Source: Candidatus Bathyarchaeota archaeon (GTDB taxonomy: Archaea > Thermoproteota > Bathyarchaeia > Bathyarchaeales > Bathycorpusculaceae). Taken from it: 64,000 nt of DNA. Made by a program: the position numbers and the translations under genes. The stretch lies in assembly GCA_029881805.1 (NCBI GenBank), contig JAOULW010000002.1, forward strand, positions 1 to 64,000, read 5' to 3'. Shown here one piece after another: positions 1 to 7,482 of the stretch. The notes below the pieces were generated by a model that saw only the letters and a list, made by a program, of their open reading frames with translations, made no database searches and was not told where the DNA came from. The stretch's first letter is position 1; each line of letters opens with the position of its first letter.

Positions 1-56
1 CCAGCCAAAAAAGCCACAATCGCAGCAAGGAGGTAGTCACGATCAAATGACGCCAT
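1..56 (-). CDS. N-terminal fragment of a host protein (cut by window edge)
   Basis: Only the first 18 or so codons are visible, starting at an ATG at 56-54 and reading MASFDRDYLLAAIVAFLAG before the window ends. A short purine-rich stretch (GGGGAAAAT) precedes the start. The hydrophobic run suggests a membrane or secreted N-terminus. The frame is open to the edge, but too little is present to name a family. Confidence 0.4.
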   Translation of the reverse strand, partial: MASFDRDYLLAAIVAFLA

Positions 57-144
57 ATTTTCCCCATGCAATACTTCAATTGAAACATAATATAAGATTT
101 TCTGAAAGAAGGCAAATTCCAAAAATACAAGATTGTTTCAAATT

Positions 145-483
145 TTAAACTTCTTTATCCAAGAGTGGAGCCTCGGGCGGGATTTGAACCCGCGACCACC
201 GCCTTACCAAGGCGATGCCCCACCAGGCTAGGCTACCGAGGCACTTGTTATTTTGATAATTGGAAGGAGATTTAAGGATTTTTAGGTCAATATTTTTTAG
301 GTCAATTGGGTCAATGTTCTGGTCATTAGCTAAGATTTCAATTACGTGTTTAGGATTCTGTTTATGATATTCAAACTTGAGTTTACCATCAACTGAACCA
401 ATATAATGCTTGACACGATAATAGTTTTCACTTAGATGCTGTAAGTATCCAATCCTATTGCAGACTTCACAGACAATCTTCAT
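145..483 (-). CDS. SSV-type integrase, N-terminal fragment (intN)
   Basis: This is the N-terminal part of a tyrosine integrase. It reads through the tRNA-Thr gene and stops in host DNA at 145. The N-terminus has a CxxC pair (CEVCNRIGYLQ) followed by YYRVKHY and KFEYHKQNP, typical of archaeal SSV-type integrases. The coding frame crosses the att core with the residues GIALVR, exactly where the C-terminal fragment (intC, 10490-11326) begins. Excision would rejoin the two into about 369 residues. The ATG at 483 is preferred over the GTG at 495 because AAGGAGG lies about 11 nt before it. Residues after GIALVR are host-derived nonsense. Confidence 0.85.
   Translation of the reverse strand: MKIVCEVCNRIGYLQHLSENYYRVKHYIGSVDGKLKFEYHKQNPKHVIEILANDQNIDPIDLKNIDLKILKSPSNYQNNKCLGSLAWWGIALVRRWSRVQIPPEAPLLDKEV
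169..242 (-). tRNA. tRNA-Thr (GGU anticodon)
   Basis: The minus strand folds as a full cloverleaf. The acceptor stem is GCCTCGG/CCGAGGC with discriminator U, the anticodon loop is TTGGTAA (GGT, Thr), and the T-arm carries GGTTCAAATCC. No CCA is encoded. The 5' half, through the anticodon loop, is duplicated at 11319-11360, so this gene is the attachment site of the adjoining element. The upstream (promoter) side of the tRNA is now element DNA; the original host promoter should be the sequence just right of 11360. Confidence 0.97.
203..244. repeat. att site, left copy (42-bp direct repeat)
   Basis: The 42 bp are identical to 11319-11360. They span the 5' end of tRNA-Thr, its D-arm and its anticodon loop, plus 2 bp beyond the tRNA. 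Identity stops at 202/11318 and 245/11361, which defines the recombination overlap of the integrated element. Confidence 0.93.
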
Positions 484-495
484 TCTGCTTTTCAC

Positions 496-954
496 CTCCT
501 TACGTTTGACCAGCTCCTTGGGTCAATCAGAAAATATAAGGACCATTAAAGAACACTCTTCAAAGGTTGATACATCTTATTTTTCCATTAGAACTTGGAT
601 ATGCTTTAAAACACTTTTCAAACCTAGAAACCCAGCAAACAAAATGCTCTATGAAACCTGAAAACAGCTTAGACCTAATACGTTTGCCTAAGATAAAATT
701 CAAAGAACAAAAGTGCTTAGACAATAAGATAGAGGGTCACAACATCTCATTCCAGCACAAAACCACATTGTAGAAAACCTTGATTTAACTCTTGTATTCA
801 GAACAGATTGTTCCCGTCAAGTAGATAGGACAAATAGGATATACTATACTTGATAGCATGATACTTAGATGCAAAAAAGGGTTGTCTTAATGGTTAAGAC
901 ATGGTCAATTTGTGCTCAGTTTTTTCTAAATGAGGCAATGTTTAATAAGGACAA
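496..954. other. Long gene-free stretch behind intN
   Basis: AT-rich, with only short overlapping frames (458-661 and 567-773, plus strand) that have low-complexity composition and no ribosome binding site. The ribosome binding site of intN is at its left end (about 493-499). Nothing else is supported. Confidence 0.4.
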
Positions 955-994
955 TATGTACTATAATTAGTGTATATGTACGATAATTAGTGTA
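955..994 (+). promoter_or_regulatory. Tandem 20-bp repeat at the promoter of the nuclease/ART operon
   Basis: Two head-to-tail 20-bp copies (955-974 and 975-994) differ at a single base. The core is TATGTAC(T/G)ATAATTAGTG. They end 9 bp before the ATG at 1004, so they cover the expected core promoter and start site. Position suggests an operator for a repressor. The regulator is unknown; the first gene of the operon encodes a small basic protein and is one candidate. Confidence 0.6.
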
Positions 995-1003
995 TAAAAT
1001 AAA

Positions 1004-1369
1004 ATGGAGAAATTATATAAAATGGTAAATAAAGATTATTATAAAAAGGTTTTCAGAACAATTGATGAGAAAGAAATGAGGCAATGGAAGGCTGCTCCTA
1101 AGAGTCTCACTACAAAGCTGTTTGAGGATTTTCTACTGTCAGATGATGGAATGGTAGAGGTTAACATTGACATACTGCCAAATCCTAAACCAAGAAGTTC
1201 ATCAGAAGTGAAAAGCACAAAGCAAGACAGCTTTGCAAGTTCTTTCTATGCATGGAAAAGGAAGAGGAAAAGTTACCTTAAGTCATTGGGAATTGATGTT
1301 CTTCTCATTAGAAGAGGAGAAAAAGTTGCTCTGAAAAAAAGCAATAAGAAAAGGATAAAAAATGAGTAG
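1004..1369 (+). CDS. Small basic protein of unknown function, first gene of nuclease/ART operon
   Basis: 121 residues, not recognised. The C-terminal third is very basic (KRKRKSYLKSLG ... LKKSNKKRIKNE), which fits nucleic-acid binding. It overlaps the following NERD-like nuclease gene by 8 bp and follows a tandem operator-like repeat, so it is probably co-transcribed with the nuclease and the ADP-ribosyltransferase-like gene. Position before two potentially toxic enzymes would suit an antitoxin or regulator, but nothing in the sequence proves this. Confidence 0.65.
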   Translation: MEKLYKMVNKDYYKKVFRTIDEKEMRQWKAAPKSLTTKLFEDFLLSDDGMVEVNIDILPNPKPRSSSEVKSTKQDSFASSFYAWKRKRKSYLKSLGIDVLLIRRGEKVALKKSNKKRIKNE

Positions 1370-1973
1370 CTCAAAACCTTATTATTCTGTAATAACCAAA
1401 TATTCAATAAGCAACAAAGAAAAGGCATTGTTGGGAGAGCAGGCATTTGCTGAAGCTCTTTCAGGATACCCTGTTTTCATTAACATAGCTTTTGGGAAGA
1501 GACAGAAAGATATCGATCACTTAGTTCTTACAAGTAAATCAGTTGTTATGAATGAATGTAAGAATACTAAAGAAAGTTTTCGTATTTTCTATTCATGGTT
1601 TCTGAGCCATGTAGTTGATAGATTTGCTGATGGACTTCCAATTGCTCAATACTATGCCCGTGCATTAGGCTACCCAATCAGAAATATAATATTCACATTA
1701 ACTATACCCTATCTTAATACTGATATGATAGTTAAGAAAGCACTAAAGGGTCTTAGAATTCGTGTGATTCAGACTGAAGAGCAGCTTCTTAAGGAAAGAA
1801 ACAAAAAGCATTGGTATGCACCAGTAAGGAAGCAATTTCTGTCTGTTATTAACAACCAAGCAAATAATTATAGAGATAAGATAGTAGATGATGAAGAATC
1901 ACATTTTCTTTGCAGTCAATCATTTATGGTGAACTGTATTTGTGATTTGGCAAGGAAATTTTTGAGGTCTTAG
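1362..1973 (+). CDS. NERD-like PD-(D/E)XK nuclease domain protein
   Basis: 203 residues. The N-terminal half has a NERD-type nuclease signature: GEQAFAEAL at about residue 22, then DIDHLVLTSKSVVMNECKN near residues 50-70, giving the D and ExK catalytic pattern (E-C-K). NERD and related domains are Mg-dependent DNA nucleases found in plasmid and defence proteins. The C-terminal half carries no motif I know. It lies between the small basic protein (8-bp overlap) and the ADP-ribosyltransferase-like gene (2-bp gap), so the three are almost certainly one operon. Family call by eye only. Confidence 0.65.
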   Translation: MSSSKPYYSVITKYSISNKEKALLGEQAFAEALSGYPVFINIAFGKRQKDIDHLVLTSKSVVMNECKNTKESFRIFYSWFLSHVVDRFADGLPIAQYYARALGYPIRNIIFTLTIPYLNTDMIVKKALKGLRIRVIQTEEQLLKERNKKHWYAPVRKQFLSVINNQANNYRDKIVDDEESHFLCSQSFMVNCICDLARKFLRS

Positions 1974-1975
1974 TT

Positions 1976-2689
1976 ATGGACATTAATACCATGTATAGGG
2001 CATCTAAAGTTGAAAAAATGCTAGCTTCTTTATTCCAGAATGATCTAAACTCAATTAATATTATTCCTTATGAACAGTTAATGGGAGAAGTAAGAAAGAT
2101 TCTGGCTGATTTTATGTATGAATGTCTGTATCCAGATGTAAGAAGATACAAGGTTAGCGTGAATCAATCAAGAATTGGGGCTCGAAGATACTTGGATATA
2201 TATACAGAGAATCTTTTCAGTTCAGCATTGAATTTGAGCAAATATCATAATACGGGCAAATATCCATTGCCTCATATTATATTTCATGGAACAACAACAA
2301 AATTCCTTCATAGAATCTTAGAAAAGGGCATTAACCCCTCGATGGCTGGTCAATGCTGGAGTGAAGATAAAGAGAAAAAGATATTCCTAACAGATAGCCT
2401 CTATGCAGCAGAATATTATGCACTAAATGCTACTCAAAAATATAGAGGAAACCCTATGATTTTGGTGTTGGATGCAAAAGGTCTAGGGCCCAAGTTGAAT
2501 GCCGGACCTGAAAGATTCCAAAGAGATCATTCAACAGTTTTCGACTATTATACTCAATTCTGGTCTGAAGAACCCATATCACCTGAAACTATTGCTGAGA
2601 TAATCATTCTTCCCAAGAATATATCATTATACGCGATCTTCACACAAATCATTGATTACTATTCTAACAAGCCAAATAAGAATAACTGA
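1976..2689 (+). CDS. ADP-ribosyltransferase / KptA-fold protein
   Basis: 237 residues. The core (about residues 100-205) resembles the NAD-binding fold shared by RNA 2'-phosphotransferase (KptA/Tpt1) and PARP-like ADP-ribosyltransferases: FHGTTTKFLHRILEKGINP supplies the HGT motif and following helix, KIFLTDSLYAAEYYA the second strand and helix, and PMILVLDAKGLG the third strand. PISPETIAEIIIL near the C-terminus matches the usual P-x-x-I end of the fold. The N-terminal 100 residues are unassigned. A toxin or effector ADP-ribosylating a macromolecule is plausible given the nuclease partner; substrate and true activity are unknown. Confidence 0.6.
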   Translation: MDINTMYRASKVEKMLASLFQNDLNSINIIPYEQLMGEVRKILADFMYECLYPDVRRYKVSVNQSRIGARRYLDIYTENLFSSALNLSKYHNTGKYPLPHIIFHGTTTKFLHRILEKGINPSMAGQCWSEDKEKKIFLTDSLYAAEYYALNATQKYRGNPMILVLDAKGLGPKLNAGPERFQRDHSTVFDYYTQFWSEEPISPETIAEIIILPKNISLYAIFTQIIDYYSNKPNKNN

Positions 2690-2716
2690 TCGCCCCAAAT
2701 TTCTGGTACTTTTTTG

Positions 2717-3022
2717 GTGGTTAACATACAGACATTTACATACAAAGAAACGCAATATCTACGATCTCTTTTAAAGAGAAACATCAGTAGCCATTTTGAG
2801 AATAATACTACTCCATTAAGCAAACCGATGCATGTCGATGAAAGAAAGCTAAGAAGTAGAATAAGCAAGAAATGTGAAACCTACATATCTGAACTGGTTT
2901 TAGCTGAACTCGCTGGACTGCTACCTAGTAAAAAAATGAAAAAATCCAAATATAGAACAGTCAGTGAAGCAATCGCCCAATTAGGATATGGTATGCTCTT
3001 ATTGTATATGCAAGAATCGTAA
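2717..3022 (+). CDS. Hypothetical protein
   Basis: About 101 residues, not recognised. A GTG at 2717 is taken as the start, with a TTG one codon upstream also possible. It is rich in Lys, Arg and Ser with amphipathic helices (ISELVLAELAGLLPS, then TVSEAIAQLGYGMLLLYM). It follows the ADP-ribosyltransferase gene by 27 bp and may be its last operon member. It may be a small helical accessory protein. Confidence 0.5.
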   Translation: MVNIQTFTYKETQYLRSLLKRNISSHFENNTTPLSKPMHVDERKLRSRISKKCETYISELVLAELAGLLPSKKMKKSKYRTVSEAIAQLGYGMLLLYMQES

Positions 3023-3382
3023 GAACAAAATCGTTAGTACTTCAATTGCTAGTTTCCATTTCCTGCAACTAGCACTTCTCTTGTCTTTCGTTCATTAACT
3101 ACACTAAATTCACTATTTGATCAAAGCTAGATTCTTTGTTCAGATACATCGCGATAACAGGTATTTTTTTCTCATAAATCTCCATCCCGTTACCAGGTAT
3201 TTTAATGATGGTAAGTATCATTCATTAGTTGCTTAGAATCTGTTATACCTGTTGACAGTTCAATGTTGAGAAATTGGCAGATAAGCTTCTCTGAACCAAT
3301 TAAATCCTTTTTAAAACTTTGGATTTATAGAATTGTTGACTTAGTTAATTTAAAATATACGTAGAGGATAACGTAATAAAAT
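3023..3382. other. Intergenic region of 360 bp
   Basis: No coding potential seen. It contains an imperfect direct repeat (AACAGGTATTTT near 3157 and ACCAGGTATTTT near 3193) and an AT-rich stretch TTTAAAATATAC about 30 bp before the next start, which could be the TATA element for the membrane protein gene. Confidence 0.4.
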
Positions 3383-4240
3383 ATGTTTGAAACAGCAATA
3401 GATGTAACTAGTAAGGAACTTCAAGCAAGAGTAGGTAAATTCTTATTTTACGACAGAATATTGGATAATTTCTTACCTATACTCCTTCTATTCGCAGTTT
3501 TAATACCAATATCAATCAATTATGTTATAGAATTGATGGGTTACAGTGTTCCACAAAACTGGACTGGAGTTGAGGTGGCTATTGGAGGTTCTTTCACTTA
3601 TGTTCTCATGAAAATGTTGGTAAGGAAAAGGAGAGAGTATCATGTGGAAAGTGATGAATGGGTAAGATTCTATACATATTCGATCTTTGTTAACTTGCAA
3701 AACTATGACAAGACAAGATCTCTTGGGGTGAAAAAGAGTTACAGGAAGAAGGCTCTTAAAAACTGTAGGAATTTTGTTTCATCTTTAGAAGAAAGATGGG
3801 TAATTGGTAATCTGAAGCCAATATTGCAGCTTGTAGGAAACTCCATTTCTGACCTTAAAAAGAATCTACGATACAGAGTCATTCCAGCTATCAAAGATGG
3901 AGATGAGGAATTATTAAAGCAAGTGAGTCAGATAATATACAACTTTCTTATTTCTTCCAGAGATTTATCAATTGAAGGAATAAACGAAATAAATAGGCAG
4001 ATGTCTGAAAGACTACCTAGTAAAGAACCTCTTAAACTAGGACTTTTAGCAAAAGGAGCAAAGCTAATAAAAGCTCATGGAGCATTAAAACATTCTCTTG
4101 CTCTAATAACAATTGGAATTTCCTCTTTTATAATTGGGTATATAGGCTGGACATATGGGGTACCCGTTGAGTATGCTTGGATGGGAGGTATTGCAATTTT
4201 TGTATGTTTTACTGGGATTTATTTTCAAAAGTATGGCTAA
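3383..4240 (+). CDS. Four-helix membrane protein of unknown function
   Basis: 285 residues, not recognised. There are two predicted membrane segments near the N-terminus (about 29-50 and 63-80), a long charged cytosolic middle (about 85-230) rich in Lys/Arg and helices, and two membrane segments at the C-terminus (about 238-258 and 263-282). It is a single-gene unit with its own upstream region. Similar layouts occur in effector proteins of defence and conflict systems, but no motif supports that here. Confidence 0.6.
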   Translation: MFETAIDVTSKELQARVGKFLFYDRILDNFLPILLLFAVLIPISINYVIELMGYSVPQNWTGVEVAIGGSFTYVLMKMLVRKRREYHVESDEWVRFYTYSIFVNLQNYDKTRSLGVKKSYRKKALKNCRNFVSSLEERWVIGNLKPILQLVGNSISDLKKNLRYRVIPAIKDGDEELLKQVSQIIYNFLISSRDLSIEGINEINRQMSERLPSKEPLKLGLLAKGAKLIKAHGALKHSLALITIGISSFIIGYIGWTYGVPVEYAWMGGIAIFVCFTGIYFQKYG

Positions 4241-4300
4241 AGAAGATTAGTGTAAAAATACAGAAAACTTATAAAACAACCTAGAAAATAAATTGGAATT

Positions 4301-4657
4301 GTGAAAGATATGCCAAAAGACCCATTTGGATTACCTAGTTTATATCCAAGCCAACATAAAAGAGATTCAAGAAGAGCTTTTAACCAAACTCAAAAGAAGG
4401 CTATTCTCCATCAGCAAGATTATAAATGTGCAAAATGCCATGAGAAACTTGACCTTAGAGCTACACATTTTCACCATGAAAAGCCTTGGGCATCTGGTGG
4501 AAGAACTATAACCGAAAATGGAAGAGCATTATGTTCAAAGTGTCATGATATCCTATCTCATAAGGAACGCCTAAAGCAGACTGATAAGAAGAGAAGGAAA
4601 AAACCATTAAGCGTTTTTGATTTACCAAAAACTAAACTTCCGAAAGACTACTTCTGA
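4301..4657 (+). CDS. HNH endonuclease
   Basis: 118 residues (GTG start; an in-frame ATG is at 4310). The HNH fold is clear: CAKCHEKLDL supplies the first CxxC, FHHEKPWASGG the catalytic HH, ENG the central Asn, and CSKCHDIL the second zinc pair plus His. Flanks are basic (KDKKRRKKPLS). HNH nucleases cut DNA and occur in mobile elements as homing, restriction or packaging enzymes. It stands alone between the membrane protein and the A/B pair, so its role here is open. Confidence 0.85.
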   Translation: MKDMPKDPFGLPSLYPSQHKRDSRRAFNQTQKKAILHQQDYKCAKCHEKLDLRATHFHHEKPWASGGRTITENGRALCSKCHDILSHKERLKQTDKKRRKKPLSVFDLPKTKLPKDYF

Positions 4658-4925
4658 ACTGTTCCTATCCTCAGGAAACCGTTATTTCTGAAAAACAACA
4701 AATCAAATTTTGTGAACTTTTCTTTCTATGGAGTCTTTAGAATGTTTGTGACTTCCAAAATTGAAAAGATGAAGAGAGCCAAGCTTGAGTCTTCTAAAAG
4801 GCTGGATACCGAAGCTCCCTCCTTGAGTGCACCACTCAAATCATGAAACTTCTGGAGGTTCATTTAAGAAGCACAAAGTTCTTATCCTATTATAGAGAAA
4901 GGAAAGTTACACTTGGCGATATTAT

Positions 4926-6077
4926 ATGTCTTTGATTGAAAACTTCAAGACATACACGCTCGATTTGTTTCTAGAAGATGCCACTAGACAAGTAGACAAG
5001 GAAAAACGTAGAGTCTATTGTGACGTCCTTATTTCTTATCCCAACATTTTTGATTCATTGCCAAGAATCATGGACTACTACAGTGATCGAAAAAGAAGTC
5101 ACTGGTCAGTCAGTATATCGCCATGTGCCGAAGAAGATTTCTATCTAGTTAGCTTTTTCCCAGAAGAAGTGGAGACTAAGGAGAATCCTCTATTCTTTTT
5201 CTGGAAAATATTCAGGGACGATAAATACGTTACAATCCTTTCATTTTCTCTTCATGGCTACATGGAAATTCGGAGAAGTCTGGACTCTTTTGTGAGATTC
5301 ACAAGAGGTCTCTGGTTTGCTTGGGTGGGCTCCCGTCTTCTGGAAAACTTTGATCTTTTTGTTACGAGAGTGCTTGGAGAACGTGCAAATATTCAAGCAA
5401 GTTTTCAAACGGCAGAAGAGAAAGGTAAAATTCTACCTCGAAAAGTAAGGGTCTTTCCTCTACCACCTAGAAAGTTCGTTCCTCTAGAGGACATCCGAAA
5501 ATGGGCTAAAGACCGATATATCAAGGAGGGGGGAATTCAGACCTTTTCTAATATGAGATACAAAGTAGTCTCCGAGCAAAAAGGTATGGACTTTACATTT
5601 TCAATGACTGATCGCTCAAGAATAACGTTTGAAAGGGGAGATTTCACGCTATTTGTAACATTACTGCGTCCTTTGCTTGATGAAACAAGACGAATATTGG
5701 ATGTCTTGAGAAGAAAGTCCTACACTACTAAAAGAGAATCTACAGTTCTTGGCAAGAGGATCGAGATACAAAGTTTTGATCGGATCGAGTCCTTGGTATT
5801 CAGAAGACCAAAAGAAGCGGAAAAATGGTATGGAAAGATCGTAGATTTGTTTAGTTCAGATATTCCTGAACAGAGACTTCTAAACTTCACGCTATTATCA
5901 GGTAATCCTTACTTCCTCGTCCATATTGTTGACGCAGAAAACAGTTCTTCAGTTTATCTGTCTGCAACTAGTGAAGAACTACAAATAGTCCCAGCAGAAT
6001 CGTCCACGAAAGAGGGGACAGTAGCCAAAATAATCGACTTGCTTCAAGCGGAAGTAGATCCATCCATTTCGGTTTAG
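4926..6077 (+). CDS. Protein A of duplicated A/B system (copy 1)
   Basis: 383 residues, no known family recognised. It is homologous to the protein at 51646-52728: both end with a GNPYF motif (residues 326-330 here), then D-x-x-x-SS and a final strand-rich segment, and both have K-D-x-x-I ... RYKV/ADFKV ... G(D/N)FT-x-F at about residues 190-243. An aromatic segment (about 121-150) also aligns. The partner gene 6094-7182 follows after 16 bp and encodes a PD-(D/E)XK protein, the same order as in the second copy. No transmembrane segments. Recurrent pairing suggests A acts with nuclease B, perhaps as sensor or specificity subunit. Confidence 0.75.
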   Translation: MSLIENFKTYTLDLFLEDATRQVDKEKRRVYCDVLISYPNIFDSLPRIMDYYSDRKRSHWSVSISPCAEEDFYLVSFFPEEVETKENPLFFFWKIFRDDKYVTILSFSLHGYMEIRRSLDSFVRFTRGLWFAWVGSRLLENFDLFVTRVLGERANIQASFQTAEEKGKILPRKVRVFPLPPRKFVPLEDIRKWAKDRYIKEGGIQTFSNMRYKVVSEQKGMDFTFSMTDRSRITFERGDFTLFVTLLRPLLDETRRILDVLRRKSYTTKRESTVLGKRIEIQSFDRIESLVFRRPKEAEKWYGKIVDLFSSDIPEQRLLNFTLLSGNPYFLVHIVDAENSSSVYLSATSEELQIVPAESSTKEGTVAKIIDLLQAEVDPSISV

Positions 6078-6093
6078 TGAGGGTTAGCTTTCA

Positions 6094-7182
6094 ATGGGTA
6101 GAATGACCCCTCATGAATTTCTCATAAATGTGGTGGGTTCAACTGTTCTGAACATAGTCCCCTTCCCTACCGCACCAATAGCTCCTTCAGGAGTCCTAGC
6201 GAAGGATTTTGGTTATGAAATTAGATTACCAAAATTTGGAGAGACAGTCCAAGACCTTATGAAGAAGAGAGGGGCAAAAATACCTGATTTGCTTCTGGTA
6301 AACGAGAAGGAAAAACTATTCATAATCGTAGAATGCAAAAGTGACTTTACATTTGAGATGGAAGAAAGACTTTCGAGGCAGATATTATTCTACTCGTCTG
6401 AAGATTTCAAGGAAATATGGAAAGAGATGTTCCCAGACCTAGACAACCTCGAAATCTGGGTATTCTCTTCTAAGAACTTTGTTGAGAAAATAGCCAATTT
6501 CATAAGTCATCAGGAAAAAGACAAGGGTCTTGCAAATATAGTAGTCTGGGGAGTCGAGCTTAGAAAAGCAAGAGAAGAAGCACGTATCCAGAAGTTCTAT
6601 GGAACCCACATGGACAGCAAATTGAATGAACAAATGGAAAGTGACGAACTTGTCTGTTCTCCACCACGAATTGACCTTTTAGTTGATCCCACTCTAGCAT
6701 ATGGAGAAAGAGTTTTCAGAATTGGCAGAAGAATCCTTGGTTTTATTGCTTCTTCCTACTTGAGTGAAAAAGATCGAATAGTGACACTTCAAGATTTTAG
6801 GAAAAGACATCCTGATGCAATCATGACAGATAGAGAATTGAAGAGATGTTTGAGATACTTACTGAAGCTGATTCCTGAAATTGGAGAATTTAACTCAGCA
6901 ACGGGAGAACTAGTCCTAGCAAAAAAACCTTCCTTGGATAAGGTCAAAAATAAACTTGAAAAAATTCAGGAAATGAGTGAAGAGGAGATCAAATTAGACC
7001 TAGCAAAAATAAGCAAAAAAATGCGTGTAGGTATGGCTAAAGTCCCAAAAGCCAAACAGAAGACTAAGATTACTGAATGGCTCCCTAAGAATGCTATCTC
7101 GGAAAGTTCTTGTTTGCCATACTACGATCTTCATGTGGAAGCTCTATTGGGAAATTCCAACTACCTTCTCATGCTCGCCTAG
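6094..7182 (+). CDS. Protein B of A/B system: PD-(D/E)XK nuclease-like, winged-helix C-terminus (copy 1)
   Basis: 362 residues. A PD-(D/E)XK core is visible: P64-D65 (KIPDLLLVNEKEKLF) and E80-C-K82 (IIVECKSDF). The spacing from D to E is 15 residues, the same as in copy 2 (50586-51641). The middle (about 205-285) looks like a winged helix (VTLQDFRKRHP ... TDRELKRCLRYLLKLIPEIG), followed by a charged helical tail. It follows gene A by 16 bp, so it is one operon. Nuclease activity is inferred from motifs. It ends opposite a convergent gene with a strong hairpin between them. Confidence 0.75.
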   Translation: MGRMTPHEFLINVVGSTVLNIVPFPTAPIAPSGVLAKDFGYEIRLPKFGETVQDLMKKRGAKIPDLLLVNEKEKLFIIVECKSDFTFEMEERLSRQILFYSSEDFKEIWKEMFPDLDNLEIWVFSSKNFVEKIANFISHQEKDKGLANIVVWGVELRKAREEARIQKFYGTHMDSKLNEQMESDELVCSPPRIDLLVDPTLAYGERVFRIGRRILGFIASSYLSEKDRIVTLQDFRKRHPDAIMTDRELKRCLRYLLKLIPEIGEFNSATGELVLAKKPSLDKVKNKLEKIQEMSEEEIKLDLAKISKKMRVGMAKVPKAKQKTKITEWLPKNAISESSCLPYYDLHVEALLGNSNYLLMLA

Positions 7183-7329
7183 TTTTCTCCTTCTTCCATG
7201 CATGCATTGATGTTGAGAAAAGCCAAGTAATCTTAGAAAGGAAAAATGTCCATCTATTGCCTACTAGCAGTCATAATATACAGAAAAAAACATACTGCTC
7301 AGAATCATACTTGGTATTCTTCCTTATAA

Positions 7330-7360
7330 CTCCATGCTAATAACCGTTATAAGCATGGAG
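7330..7360. terminator. 31-nt near-perfect palindrome between convergent genes
   Basis: The arms CTCCATGCT and AGCATGGAG (9 bp) enclose a second palindrome, ATAAC-C-GTTAT, with only an A/A mismatch between them, giving a stem of about 14 bp. It lies between the plus-strand A/B operon (ending 7182) and the minus-strand gene ending at 7483. A shared terminator or mRNA-end hairpin is the simplest reading; a protein-binding palindrome is the alternative. Confidence 0.5.
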
Positions 7361-7482
7361 ATTAAGAAACATGGATGTCAAGCTATGTTCTTTCCAAAAT
7401 AAGGAAGACTAGCATGTAAGTTACACACTACAGACTTCTAGATAGTGTATTTAGTTATTTGGAGCTAGGAAATAGGAGATTT

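Noticed and set aside
458-773. Overlapping plus-strand frames behind intN
   Set aside because: Low-complexity composition, no ribosome binding site, overlap each other and the intN start.
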